From Nymphaea colorata (Eukaryota; Streptophyta; Magnoliopsida; Nymphaeales; Nymphaeaceae), in assembly GCF_008831285.2 (NCBI RefSeq), contig NC_045139.1:1532204-1596203 (forward strand): a stretch of DNA of 64,000 bases. The letters are read 5' to 3'. Positions within the stretch are counted from its first letter, which is position 1. Each line of letters opens with the position of its first letter. Below the pieces are notes generated by a model. The model made no database searches. It saw nothing but the letters and a program-made list of their open reading frames with translations, and was not told the origin of the DNA. Shown in pieces: positions 12,240 through 24,000 of this stretch. The translations under genes were made by a program, and so were the position numbers.

Positions 12240-14130
12240 AAGAAATCTGGAGGGGAAGAGTAGATCCCAAAGTTATCAGACTTTAAATGTAGTTGGGAGA
12301 TTTCCAGTTAAGTTGCTAATAAGGTTTGGACTGATTCTTGGGCAGATAAGGAATATTGGCGCAAATTCATCAGGCTCACATGATCTAAAGCTCTAAGTCA
12401 TGAAGAAGAGGTTCTGTGAAATGACAAGGTAAGAATGCCTTGGATTTTTATGAGGGGCATTGTGATGACGTTAATGTTCAAATTGAAGCGTTATGCAAAT
12501 GACGTTTTCAAATGCTTTTATTAAAAAGATTCGTCATCCCGTTGTCTTCTAGAAGATTTGTTCAATGGGAATCGTTTGACAGGAGAAGAGATAACAAGGC
12601 TCTGCACAAGCCAATTTCGAATGAAAATTATAGATCAGGGCTCATGCATTGGTCATGGAAGATTTTGTCAATGCTGATTCAAGAAGAGAGAGCGGGTATC
12701 AGGAAAATTTGGGTAGTAAATGTTCCTTATTCACCTTATATTGGATTTTGCACTATGACAAAATCAGAGTCATTGGGCTAATACATATAGAATAAGTATT
12801 CAAAAGGCATAGTGCTTGCATTTAAAAAATTGACAAAAGACATTCCTATCGATGGGAGGACATTTTGAAGGCCTGGAAAAGAATTCCCTATTAACTAACT
12901 TGGAAAGTAAACTTCAGAACAATGGTCAAATTCTGGATTGATCCTTGGAGAGGAGAACCCCTTATGAATTCCACTTCAAGTGATGATTAATGCAGAAATC
13001 AAACCAGACATTTATGTAACAATTCAAGATCCCCATGCGCCATATAAAAACAGAAATAATAGGTTGGAAGATATGAACAGGGTGAATTTGGGAGAGTTGC
13101 CAAGTGATGTGATTGTTTGGCAGGGACGATTTTTGCAGGTTTTGGACAATTGTCCTACAAAGTCTAGAAACTAAATCTGGCAAAGAACTAGAACAACGGG
13201 GACTGAATTAAACAGCAAAGGATGCCTCGGATTTCTGAATCAATTCCTAAAACCTATTGGTTTGCACATGTAGCTAGCTTTCACAAGCTTCGAACTGAAT
13301 CTAGATGTCAACGAGCAGTCGGTGTTTTTTAGCCATCTAGATGTTCTTTATGCAGCAAGCAACAGAAGACCAACAACCTGTATTCTGTTTTCATGCTTCT
13401 CCGCGATTAGTATATAGTGGTTTATGGTCATCTGGAATGAAATTTCGATCATTTCATTAAGTGATGTATGCATGGAGTTCCAATGGTAGATTAGACAACA
13501 TTTCTCATGGAAGGGAGAGGGGTATGTTGGTTGCGGTTGGTTTAATAACATATTATAGAAACCATAGGTATTTGAAATTTGGCAGTTCATAGGGGGCCGT
13601 CATGAAATTAATTGAAAATGCTAAGGGAAATGTCTGCAAACATGTTATGAGGTAAGTTTGAATCAGAATTGAACAGATCAAGTGTCAAGCTTTATAAGAC
13701 TATAGCTTTATGCAAAATTTCTATATGTTTCGCATGTTAAGGCATCTGCTTGATGGGTTATCAAGATTGCCTCCTTCATAATTAATGACGCCTCATTTGA
13801 CTATACCGCTGCTATACTTTGAGACGAAGGAATGATGAAATCAGCGGAAATATGGATCAAATATTTTCGGAGGCGTATGGCAACTGAATGATATGTCAAG
13901 TAGAACAAGTACTAAAGTATATCAAGCGATCAAAGTTTGATCCAATAATGGAAGAGATGGCTTACTTCAAAGAATGGCCATTCTTAACTATCAACTGTCA
14001 AAAGAGATTATAGCTCAGATGTTCGATAATGTGGGTATTTCTTTCTTGATGTTCTTTCATGCTTGTTTTGTTTCCTGTTGAAAGTATTTTCTGTCCTTTA
14101 ATTACTGCTTTCTATCACTAAATAAAAAGA
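12240..14130 (+). mobile_element. Remnant of a LINE ORF2 3' part (plus strand)
   Basis: This is heavily decayed. Near 12920-12965 the plus strand reads VKFWIDPWRGEPLM, like the segment that precedes the zinc-finger reverse-transcriptase-associated region in plant LINE ORF2 proteins. DVIVWQ follows at about 13110. Downstream a degenerate Cys/His stretch fits the zf-RVT domain. Stops and frameshifts are frequent. The part from about 13105 recurs at 19105-20284. Confidence 0.5.
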
Positions 14131-14162
14131 AAGGGCCTACAGTGTTGATCAAGGGGAAGATG

Positions 14163-14254
<92 letters not shown>
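13105..14254. repeat. Duplicated block, first copy (partner 19105-20284)
   Basis: From GATTGTTTGGCAGG onward the two copies align along their full length (for example CAACAGAAGACCAACAACCT and GTGGTTTATGGTCATCTGG). They differ by scattered substitutions and small indels, and both end in the same (CT)n(TA)n tract. Confidence 0.9.
14164..14254. repeat. Compound (CT)n(TA)n microsatellite
   Basis: About 17 CT repeats run directly into about 28 TA repeats. The tract marks the junction between the LINE remnant and the gene C block, and its counterpart at 20190-20284 ends the second copy. Confidence 0.95.
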
Positions 14255-14257
<3 letters not shown>

Positions 14258-14352
14258 AAAACTCACATTTCCATGTACCCTTGGAATCGACAGATGAGAT
14301 GACTTGATCAGGAAACAAAGGTGAGGATCGAGGAGGTTTGAAACTGCATGCT

Positions 14353-14358
14353 TTTATT
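14353..14358 (-). terminator. Likely polyadenylation signal of gene C
   Basis: AATAAA on the minus strand, about 205 bp past the stop codon. It is conserved in the gene D flank at 32378-32383. Confidence 0.6.
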
Positions 14359-14561
14359 CAAATGCACCAACAGTAGCAGACATGCAAAAGAGTTACATAG
14401 AGCATCAGAGCTTGCAAACAAACGGTCTCACTAGCTAGCTACTTAAGGGGGTTGCAAATGGGTCGGATCTGGTTTGAGGGTCTTGTTTAATTTATTTGCT
14501 ACAGGATCCAGCTCGGGCCTTTAAGGGATCTAGCTGCTCCAGATCCAACCTTTTTGGGACC

Positions 14562-15440
14562 TTAGTGCCCATTCTGAGCAAATTTGGCGTACTCCTCAGC
14601 AGAGCAGCACATGCCCCCGCACATGAACCCGCAGCCCCGACCAAATCCGCCCCCATATCCAGGCCCATATCCCCGACCAAATCCACCCCCATATCCAGGC
14701 CCATATCCACTCCCAAATCCATATCCACCACGCCCAAATCCATAACCAGGTCCATATCCATATCCCCTGCCACCTCCAAATCCACCACCGGGTCCACCCC
14801 AACCACCAAATTGATCAGTATGGTCCGCTGAGGCAGAGCTGAAGACGGCAAACTCTTCCTCGGAACAGCACCTCCGTCCACAGAAGAATCGGCAGCGCCC
14901 AGGGCCACGGCCGAATGGGCCACGGCCGAATGGGCCACGGCCGAACGGGCCACGGCCGAACGGGCCACGGCCAAACGGGCCACGACCAAACGGGCCACGA
15001 CCGAATGGACCCCGGCCAAATGGACCGCCACCGCGTGGGCCGGGACCAAACTGATCAGAGCCAAGTGATTTCTCATCATCAATGTTCACATTGTCATTCT
15101 TCTCTTCTGCCATCCAAAAAAAAAATGCCAATTACGCCAATCATATAAGAGAAGATTAACGAATGTGTACGAGCACGATAAGATATACATATATATGTAT
15201 ATATATATATATATATGAACAAGTAAGATGTATGCATGGAGTTCTAGAGAGTGAACAGCTAATTAGGGTTTAGTATCATCGCTACGGAAAGTTGAAGTGA
15301 ATGAAAGAAGCATGAAGGTGAGGTGAAGAAGAGGAAACCCCACCAGCGGCTGGTTTCTCTTCCGTCTCGCGAGCAAGGACATGGGAGAAGAGCAAGATAA
15401 CAGCGAACGCAATGGGGAGGAAGAACCTCCGAGGCGCCAT
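14562..15440 (-). CDS. Secreted two-module Gly-rich protein with duplicated CxxxCGxxCC motif (gene C)
   Basis: Exon 1 is 15344-15440 and exon 2 is 14562-15106, giving 213 residues. The 237-bp intron is phase 1 (donor GCTG|GTGGGG, acceptor GATGGCAG). The N-terminus MAPRRFFLPIAFAVILLFSH is a signal peptide, followed by ARETEEKP. Module 1 has a GPGPRGGG start, eight PFGRG units (residues 61-100) and CRFFCGRRCCSEEEFAVF from residue 104. Module 2 has an Asp/Gly linker, Gly-Tyr-Gly-Pro repeats (about 133-190) and CGFMCGGMCCSAEEYAKF from residue 191. In-frame ATGs near the 5' end of exon 2 are not the start, because the exon 1 signal peptide is conserved in all four genes. It is likely extracellular; function is unknown. 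Confidence 0.83.
14887..15050 (-). repeat. 15-bp coding minisatellite in gene C
   Basis: Eight tandem units encode Pro-Phe-Gly-Arg-Gly. On the plus strand the unit is close to GGGCCACGGCCGAAT, with third-position changes among units. Gene D has only two units of this kind plus a different 30-bp unit. Confidence 0.9.
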
Positions 15441-15512
15441 GACTGGAGGAGAGGGAGCAGAGCAAAGAGAAGTAAGTACCGGAGATGGGTTTCAGGGATC
15501 ACATTTTTTGTC

Positions 15513-15520
15513 TATTTATA
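15513..15520 (-). promoter_or_regulatory. TATA box of gene C
   Basis: The minus strand reads CACTATAAATAGA about 73-80 bp upstream of the ATG at 15440. It is conserved with genes A, B and D. Confidence 0.75.
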
Positions 15521-16410
15521 GTGTTTAGCTTCATACAGTGGTAGTCCAGTCTTTGATCTTGAGTTGTACTCAACGTGACTGTTTGATTTTCTGTAGTAAA
15601 CTGTGATGTGGCTTGCTGGTATGATTCTATTAGTTTATAGGAATAATTCGTGTATTATGAAGCTTATTCTCTTTCTCTATTTGGTTGTCTGCTATTAATT
15701 TATAAGATAAGAATCTCTCTCTCTCTCTCACACATGTGCAACTCTTTAAATAATAGGAACTTAGAAACTTTGCTAAGACTGATTAATTTATTGAGTTACT
15801 GTTATTCAGTAGCCGCCGTGGTACTTATTGGGACACAGCCACAATGTCCAAACTTACTTTCTCTCACTCTCTGGCTATTAACAGTCACAGGCTAACAAAA
15901 ATAACAATACAATAACAATAATAATATATACAAATAATTGAGTTTATTGAAGCTGGACTTTGTGGTTTATCACTTCTCAAAAAGATCCAATGAAACTGGA
16001 AAATTTTAAAAATGCTCTATTTTCAAAAAAAGACTTAAGACAACAATGAAAGCAGAAAAAAAGAACAGCCAAAAAGGGTGGAAATTAAAAAACTATTGAT
16101 CATTGTTAAGATTTAAGGAACTGAGAAGAAGTTGATTGTAAAACTAACTAAAGTAGTTAAACATAGTTAGAGTGCTTGCATAATTAAAAAAAACAACATA
16201 TCTTTTGGTCAATCCAAAACAGAAATTATGAATTTTATGTTTCAAATGCATCTATATATCCCATCAAATTAGGTTGAAAGAACTTGTGTGTGTGTGTGTA
16301 TATATATATAACAACATATCTTTTGATCAATCCAAAACAGAAATTATGAATTTTATGTTTCAAATGCATCTATATATCCCATCAAATTAGGTTGAAAGAA
16401 CTTGTGTGTG

Positions 16411-16497
<87 letters not shown>

Positions 16498-16505
16498 AAA
16501 AATTT
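15521..16505. other. Upstream region of gene C, no further gene
   Basis: This is AT-rich DNA that aligns with 33505-34330 upstream of gene D. It contains a CT run at about 15714-15729, a 118-bp tandem duplication at 16193-16428 and a (TG)n(TA)n tract at about 16404-16491. The proximal few hundred bases are the best place to look for shared regulatory sites. Confidence 0.6.
16193..16428. repeat. 118-bp tandem duplication upstream of gene C
   Basis: Two near-identical units start ACAACATATCTTTTG and end in a TG/TA run. The gene D block has a single diverged copy at about 34208-34320, so the duplication is specific to copy C. Confidence 0.88.
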
Positions 16506-16736
16506 GAATAGTGACTCTAGTTTTTTAAGTCACTCAGCCATTTAATCTATACAGTTCAATCCAATATTATGGACAATTAAGAGAAAAATGAAAAGAAAAA
16601 GGTGATGAACATGTTCATCATCTAATATTAGTTTACACATATTTTTTCTTGTTTTTCTCTCAAACATCCATCTACTTTAGATGGACGACCTTTATTTGAT
16701 GGATAGAGTAACTTTAGATAGCTAGAGTCATTGTTC
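16506..16736. mobile_element. MITE with ~43-bp imperfect terminal inverted repeats (copy in block C)
   Basis: The left end GAATAGTGACTCTAGTTTTT and following bases are matched by the reverse complement of the right end, GAACAATGACTCTAGCTATC and following bases. It is 231 bp, non-coding, with a central palindrome GATGAACATGTTCATC. The same element is in block D at 34331-34560, so it was inserted before the block duplicated. Confidence 0.7.
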
Positions 16737-16942
16737 ACTCACTATAGAGCATATAAACATTGATTACATGCGTATAGATCATATAAACGTGTTGATAAAT
16801 TACTTTCTCAAACAACTTAAATGTGCCTAACATTGGGGGAGCCAAAAAATTTGGTCTCGATGCTAATTCAAAAACTTCATTATCTATAAGAGCACTTATA
16901 TAGATAAATAATCAAACATTTTAAAATATGGCCTACACTAGC

Positions 16943-17398
16943 TATAACATTCCGACCCACTCTTGGGCTCGGACCCCTGATTCAACAGATCCCAAACCGC
17001 CCCCTAGCAGTTTTGGTCCTAACCTGAAAAAGGATAGAAACTAGGACAATCATCTCATTAAAGCTTCCCTTTATAAGTCTTTGAAGATCCCTCACAATCT
17101 TCGGTACAGGACTAAACTTCTAGGGTGTTACAATCCACCCCCCTTAAGGCACACGCGTCCGCGCATATGGGACCCAGGTCTGAGTGTTGAACCGGCTCTG
17201 AATACCACTATAACATCCCGACCCACTCTTGGGCTCGGACCTCTGGTTCGACGGATCCCAACCTGCACCCTAGCAGTTTTGGTCATAACCCGAAAAAGGA
17301 TAAGAACCATGACAATCATCTCATTAAAGCTTCCCTTTATAAGTCCTTGAAGATCCCTCACAATCTTTGATACGGGACTAAACTTCTGGGGTGTTACA
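16943..17398 (-). mobile_element. TRIM-like miniature LTR retrotransposon
   Basis: Two direct repeats of 190 bp each (16943-17132 and 17209-17398) flank a 76-bp interior. On the minus strand the right repeat is followed by a primer-binding-like site at 17194-17207 (TGGTATTCAGAGCC, one extra base relative to TGGTATCAGAGCC). The left repeat is preceded by a purine run (17136-17145). That is LTR, primer site, purine tract and LTR with no coding capacity, as in TRIM elements. Repeats run TGTAACACCC...GATGTTATA on the minus strand. I see no clear target duplication. It is absent from block D. Confidence 0.75.
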
Positions 17399-18531
17399 CC
17401 AACCCCCATGTGGAGACGCTGCTGGTACTTAGCAACTTTGACGTATCAGGAGACTCATATTCTACCTCAAATATCATCCGACTTTTACATCGGTCAAATA
17501 ATACAATTAAAGGGAGACAGACGGGCACACACACTTTTCTGTTCTTCGTTGAATAAATAACTTGTTCATATAACTCTACTTACTTGATCGAGCAATATCG
17601 AATGGAGAAATTGTTTAGTGTGTGTATATAAAAGTTCATGATAGGCACTTAGATATTAGATGGATAAAAAACAATTTTATCCCTTGTTCTTTTATAAGTT
17701 GAAGGTTGAAAATAAAAAGAAGTGACCGTTAAAAGAAAAAAGAACTTGTCATCTAAGTATTAGGTTACACTTTTTTTTTTTTTGCTTTTTCTCAAATACA
17801 AGTTTAGAAATGATCAAAGGTATGATTTTCTCTATCTAACTAGCATCCAAGTGTCTACAGGCTTACCATGCAAGAGAGAGGGAAGATGATAGAGCAGCAC
17901 ATGCTATGGTGCTCGTTGACTCAGATCTAATCCCCATAACAAAATAATGAAACCTCAGCTCATCACATGCGGTACACTTTGTTTACTATTTTCACTCCGC
18001 CCTGGCCATATGCTTTATTCAACACAAACTCAGTTAATGAAAATCAATGATCTATCTAACTACATAGATGATAAAAGTATGGATCCACAGAAGTCAACCA
18101 CAAGGATACATTTGTTAATTGACCGTGGATCTAAGATCTGCAGTGATTTCTGAGTAACGTATATTGCCCCCATCTAAGAGAGTAGGTTCAAAACTGATGA
18201 AAGAATTCCTTACTAAGAAATACGAAATTATTTTCAAAAAAACAAATTTTAGATTTTTTTAAAAGTTTATATAATATGGAAGCTGGGTTTAGGCATAATC
18301 CTCACTTCTTATCTTGAAAATACAAAGTTTAACCAGGAAACCGGCAAAGCTTTTGTTGGTGCCAGGGCCCAAGTGACCCCTACCAGCTTCCATGGTTTCA
18401 GTTGGTTTTCAATGAAATATGTGTGAATGAGACGTTGTTTGTTTTATTGATTAGTGCAATTAAAACATTAACCAAACACAGAGCCTGATCGTGCTTGTAA
18501 GACAAAACTAATAAAATTCAATGTGATTGAA
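17399..18531. other. Intergenic tail of block C
   Basis: It aligns with 34780-35720 (for example AATTGTTTAGTGT and AACACAAACTCAGTTAATGA). No gene is seen. Similarity between the blocks ends near 18350 / 35720. Confidence 0.6.
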
Positions 18532-18539
18532 GTCAGCGT

Positions 18540-18706
18540 CAGGGGCGGAGGGACCCACCCCAACTAATTGAAAAAAAAAAAGATACATTAAAAATTTTGA
18601 AAATTTTTAGTTGCGTAATGTATTTTTTGGTTTTGAGTTTAATTTGGTCCTACCCAAATAAGTTCATTGGACCGTTTGACTCACCCCTAAAAACGCTCCA
18701 CCCCTG
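18540..18706. mobile_element. hAT-type MITE (copy 1)
   Basis: It begins CAGGGGCGGAG and ends CTCCACCCCTG, inverted repeats with one mismatch in 11. It is flanked by 8-bp near-identical direct repeats GTCAGCGT (18532-18539) and GTCAGCTT (18707-18714). An 8-bp target duplication and CAGGGGCGG-type ends fit the hAT superfamily. It is 167 bp and non-coding. Confidence 0.8.
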
Positions 18707-18714
18707 GTCAGCTT

Positions 18715-19104
18715 GCTTTCTTTCGTACGAAAGTCCAGTGTTCCAGCATAGAAAGGAGGACGAGTTTGGGCTGTGTCGATGCCTAATAAGAAAATGATCG
18801 CAATAAGATCTCATCCCCTATATGGCATGGAAAGATATGTGGTGGCACATTGTATAAGTAACTAAACTGAATATTTTTGCAGAACAGAGTCCTGCTGATC
18901 GGAATACTGTAGGTTACTTAACTTGGGGTAGTGGGATGAGAAGTACTTTTTCCTCTCACTCAAGTGGTGGGCTTAATAAAAAGAAAAGTAATCTGAACTT
19001 GTCTATAAATTAATCATTTGATTTTGGATGTCTTTTCCTTTATAGCGCTTTATCATTTGATTGCTGAAATATGAATATTCTGATAAGATTGATCAACGTT
19101 GGTC
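18715..19104. other. Intergenic spacer between block C and the second LINE-remnant copy
   Basis: I see no feature here. It has no counterpart next to block D and marks the presumed junction of the tandem duplication. Confidence 0.4.
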
Positions 19105-20188
19105 AGCAGAAATCCGATGTTATTGTTTGGCAGGACGATTTTTCCTGGTTTTGGACAGTTGTCCTCTAATGTTTAGAAACTAAATCTGGCAAAGAACTAG
19201 AAGAACGGGTGTTGAATTAAACAGCAAAGGATGCCTTGGATTTCTGAATAAATTCCTAGAACCAATTGGTTTTTAGTTACATGTAGCTAGCTTTCACAAG
19301 CTTCGAACTGCATCTTGATCTCAACTAGCGGTTGGTGTTTATTAGCCATCTAGGTGCTCTTTATGTAGCAAGCAACAGAAGACCAACAACCTGTATTCTG
19401 TTTTCATGCTCCTCTGCGATTAGTATATAGTGGTTTATGGTCATCTGGAATGAAATTTCGATCATTTCATTAAGTGATGTATGCCTGGAGTTCCAACGGT
19501 AGATTAGACAACATTTCTCATGGAAGGGAGAGGTCTATGTTGGTTGCGGTTGGTTTAATAACATATTATGGAAACCATAGGTATTTGAAATTTGGCAGTT
19601 CATAGAGGGCCGTCATGAAATTAATTGAAAATGCTAAGGGAAATGTCTGCAAACATGTTACGAGTTAAGTTTGAATCAGAATTGAACAGATCAAGTGTAA
19701 CGCTTTATGAGACTATGGTTTCATGCAAAATTTCTGAGTCATATACGTTTCGCATGTTAAGGCATCTGCTTGATGGGTTATCAAGATTGCCTCCTTCATA
19801 ATTAATGAAGCCTCATTTGGCTATACTGCTGCTATACTTTGAGACGAAGGGATGATGAAATCTGCAGAAATATGGATCAAATATTTTCGAGGCCTGTGGC
19901 AACTGAATGATATGTCAAGTAGAACAAGTACTAAATTATATCAAGCGACCAAAGTTTGGTCCAATAATGGAAGAGATGGCTTACTTCAAAGAATGGCCAT
20001 TGTTAACTATCAACTGTCAAAAGAGGTTATAGCACAGATGTTCGATAATGTGGGTATTTCTTTCTTGAGGTTTTTTCATGCATGTTTTGTTTCCTGTTGA
20101 AAGTATTTTCTGTCCTTTAATTACTGCTTTCTATCACTAAATAAAAAGGAAGGGTCTTTAGTGTTCATCGAGGGGAAAAAAACGGATG

Positions 20189-20275
<87 letters not shown>

Positions 20276-20284
20276 TATATATAT
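19105..20284. repeat. Duplicated block, second copy (partner 13105-14254)
   Basis: It is colinear with the first copy, from TTATTGTTTGGCAG to the compound (CT)n(TA)n at 20190-20284. The short open frame at 19852-20100 exists only because of this copy and is broken in the first copy by an insertion, so I do not call it a gene. Confidence 0.9.
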
Positions 20285-20687
20285 AGTGGTGATCTATAGT
20301 TAAAACTTTCAACCTATACATATATGTTGGCTGTGGTTGGATAAAAAGAAAATCTCTTATAATTGACATCACAAAACCATGGGTCGATGGACCTATCGAT
20401 CATGCGGCTTGTAAATTATAATCTTCTTATTAGCAATTAATGCCTTAACCTACTTTATTTTAAAATTGTACAATATTTAAGTTGAACGGATTGTGGGGAC
20501 AACTGGATGTGGCCAAAGTTGGGTTGATTAGTTGGCCATGTGCTCCACTGTTTAATCTACTATGCAGATTGAATACCGGGAGAGAGAGAGAGAGAGGACA
20601 ATAACATTAACATAAGTCCAACAAAAAGTTGAACCTAAAAAAGAGACTATATCTTAAAATCAGCTCTTAATTCTTGTAAGAAGTTGA
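20285..20687. other. Spacer left of Copia-2
   Basis: AT-rich DNA with a short GA run at 20581-20596. No gene or clear repeat is recognised. Confidence 0.4.
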
Positions 20688-21001
20688 TGTTAAAAACATA
20701 AAAAAGGGCGACACAAGAATAGCAGAAAGAATTTACGTGGTTCGGCTCATAGACATATGTCCATAGAAGAAGAAGAGAACTGGAGATTCTTTTATTTTTC
20801 TTGACTGTTACAAATGAAGGAAGGAAGGATTTATACAAAGCAATTGACCATAACCAAGTAACATTTGTCTTGACCTTCCAAAAACAAAGGGAGGATTGCC
20901 TTACTTTGATAGAGTGGTTGCAAGATCTCATCGTAACTACAAGATTTTACAAATCTTAATGATAGACAGCATAAATCTTCTCTTCAACAAATCTCGCAAC
21001 A
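20688..21001 (-). repeat. Copia-2 3' LTR (314 bp)
   Basis: On the plus strand it starts TGTTAAAAACATAAAAAAGG and ends CTCGCAACA. It is directly followed by the polypurine tract (plus-strand ATCTCCCCCTC). Confidence 0.9.
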
Positions 21002-21009
21002 ATCTCCCC

Positions 21010-24000
21010 CTCAAGTTGGGAAACAGATGTCAATCTATCCCAACTTGTTTGTAATGCTTTCATGTTTCTCACGTGCTAGGTTTTTTTTGAAAATATCAGC
21101 CAATTGATTTTCGCTTTTGACATGACATGTCTCAATGGTTTCATCTTGAATTTTTTTTCTAATGAAATGACAGTCAATTTCAATATGTTTGGCCCTTTCG
21201 TGAAAGACCGGATTTGCCCCAATATAGATTGGGGCCATATTGTCACATACAAGCTTTATAGATTCTCACATTTCAATATTTATATCCTTTAGAAGAACTT
21301 TCATCCATACAAGTTGACATGTGCATCCTGTCATAGCTCTATATTCTGCTTCAACACTTGATCGAGCAACTACAGATTGTTTTTTGCTTTTTTAAGTTAC
21401 GAGATTTCCTTCAACGAAGGTGCAAAAATCTGAAGTAGATCTTCTACCATATGGATCCCTTGTCCAGTCAGCATCAGTATAACCCACAACATCCAGTGGC
21501 AGGTCACATTTCATTGAAATTCCTTTTTCAGGGCATCTTTTCAGATACCTCAAAATTCTGTGAGGAGATTCAATGTGAGATGATCTAGGAGCATGCATGA
21601 ATTGACTAATGAGACTTACAGCATAAGAACTATCTGGTCTTGTAATAGTCAAATATATAAGCTTACCAACTTGTTTATGAAAGCTTTGAACATTCTCGAC
21701 AAGTTCCCCTTCATCTTTCTTTAATTTACAATTGATCTCAAGGGGAGTCTGTGCAGATTTTGCTCCCAAGCATCCAATCTCTTTCAATAGATCTGATGTA
21801 TATTTTCTTTGGCAAATGAAGATTCCTTTATTTGAGTGAGCAACCTCGATCCCAAAGAAGTATCTTAGTATTCCCAAGTTCTTAATTTCAAACAGCTGAT
21901 TGAGATAGGCTTTCACGCAGGGCATGGAGTCGATATCATCACCTGTCATTATTATGTCGTCTACATAGACTAGAAGAAAGCAGATTTTAGAATTTCTCAA
22001 AGACGTAAACATAATATGGTTAGCACTGCTTCTTTTAAAACTCATTCCAACAAGAACATCATTGAGACGGGAGAACCAGGCTCGTGGTGACTGTTTCAAC
22101 CCATATAGAGCTTTTTTTAACTTACACACATACTTGTGTTCATTTTTTATACCTTTTGGAGCCTCCATGTAAACTTCTTCATTGAGTTCCCCATGTAGAA
22201 AGCCGTTTTTCACATCAAGTTGAGTTAGGGGTCATCCCTCGTTTGCTGCAACTGAAATTAATACTCTGAGAGAACACTTTTTTGCAGTGGGAGCGAAGAT
22301 TTTAGTATAGTCAATACCTTTGTTTGAGTAAATCCTTTGGCGACTAGGTAAGCTTTGTAGAGATCTACACTCCCATCACTATTATACTTTATTCATAAAT
22401 CCACTTACATCCAACAAGCTTCTTACCATCAAGTAGAGAGACTAGATCCCATGTCTTATTTTTTCTCAATGCCACAAGTTCCTCTTTCATTGCGTTATGC
22501 CACTTTGGGTCAGAGTTTTGGTTCATGGTGGGAATATGTATTTACGATATAGGATAGTGAGCAGGCATGTTTTCAAGTGATAGGTATTGGTCAATGGAGT
22601 GGCTTTTGTTTGCTGTAAGGTAAATATAGTAATCACTAAGTTTGGTTGGTAATCTAGTAGGGCGAGTGGACCGTCTAATGGAATTTTCTTGAGGTGTTTG
22701 GTTTGAGTTGATGGAATTGAAATTTGGTTCAGTGAGAGGATTGAGAGGGTTGGTGCTTGTTTTTGGTTGTGCAATATTTTGAGGTTGTTGAGTGCTTTGA
22801 GGTGGAAGCAAGAGGAGTCATTTGAGACGTTTTGCTCAAGTTCAATTTGTGGCAGTATCATGCAAGGGCCTTCATTGATGATTTCAACCATCGGCAATGT
22901 GGGCTGCTTGATAGAATCAGTGGTGTTTAGCTCTCCCCGTCTTTGATCATCATTCATCTCCTCGTCTTTGATCATGAAAAAGAACTCCTGTTCAAAAAAC
23001 TTCACATCACTAGATATAAGTAATTTTCTAGTAACTGGATCATAACACTTATATCCCTTCTTTCTATTAAAATAGCCAAAGAAGATACATTCAATAGCAC
23101 GTTTTTCTAGTTTGTTCTTCAATTTTCATTGTATGTGAGCATAACACTTGCACTCAAAAACTTTAAGATGCTTTATAGAGATCCTTTTATTGAGAAGAAG
23201 TTCAATAGGAACTTGATTTTCTATGCTAGAACTTGGTGTTTTGTTGACAATATAACATGCAGTGGCAATGACGTAATTTCAAAAATGTTGAGGAACATAC
23301 ATATGAACCATAAGTGATCAAGCAATATTCAGTAGTTGCCTATTTTTTTTGTTTGGCAAATCCATTTTGTTGTGGGGTACCTGCATATGAGTACTGAGGT
23401 TGTATTCCTTCCTCTTTTAAAAAGGTTTCAAGAGCAGATTCTCCTCCATTATCAAAGCGATGTTTTTTATTTTTACTTCATATTGAGTATGCATCATATT
23501 GAGGAATTCTTTGAAAGCACTAAAAACTTCACTTTTGTATTTAAGAAAAAATAACAAAGTCATGTGAGTCTTATCATCAATAAAAGAAACATAGTATCTA
23601 AATCCAGAATATGACACTTCCGGGGTAGGTCCCCAAACATTTGAGTGAACTAAATCAAAAATTTCCTTTCATTTTTCAATAGAGGATTGAAACGGTAGTC
23701 TTGTGGATTTGGAAAATTTACATGCATCACACGCATTATTTTCAACTTTAAGATGAGATAAGGGATGAGTTAAATTTTGGTCAAGTCTGACATGCCAAGT
23801 CCAATAGTGAGAACTTTTAATTTGTTGATCATTCACCATGAAGCTACAAACACTGGCGTCTATCACATACAGCCCATTCTGCTCGTGCCCTCTACCAATC
23901 TCCCTATTTCGTCAAAAGATCCCAAAATATTACATCCTTTGAGGAAAAAACAGCTAGACAATTATGAGACTTGGTCAATTTGCTTACCGACATAAGATTC

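Larger units (their letters stand above)
14255..18350. repeat. Gene C segmental-duplication block (partner 32280-35720)
   Basis: The block covers 3' flank, gene C, promoter and about 2.8 kb of upstream DNA. It aligns colinearly with the gene D block. Shared landmarks include CTGCATGCTTTTATTCAAATG (3' flank), CACTTCTCAAAAAGATCCAA (upstream), the MITE at 16506-16736 and CACTCCGCCCTGGCCATATG near 17993. Copy C alone has the TRIM-like element and a 118-bp tandem duplication. Confidence 0.9.

Noticed and set aside
15110-15131. In-frame ATGs just before exon 2 of genes C and D as start codons
   Set aside because: They lie at or before the splice acceptor, and using them would lose the signal peptide conserved in all four genes.
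14492-15148. Overlapping long open frames on both strands across gene C (and likewise over gene D at 32477-33255)
   Set aside because: They are shadows of the Gly-rich repeats: G+C-rich tandem units leave several frames open. Only the frame joined to the conserved signal-peptide exon ends in the Cys motif shared with genes A and B.
19852-20100. 82-codon open frame in the second LINE-remnant copy
   Set aside because: The counterpart in the first copy is broken, the surroundings are decayed LINE sequence, and no domain is recognised.
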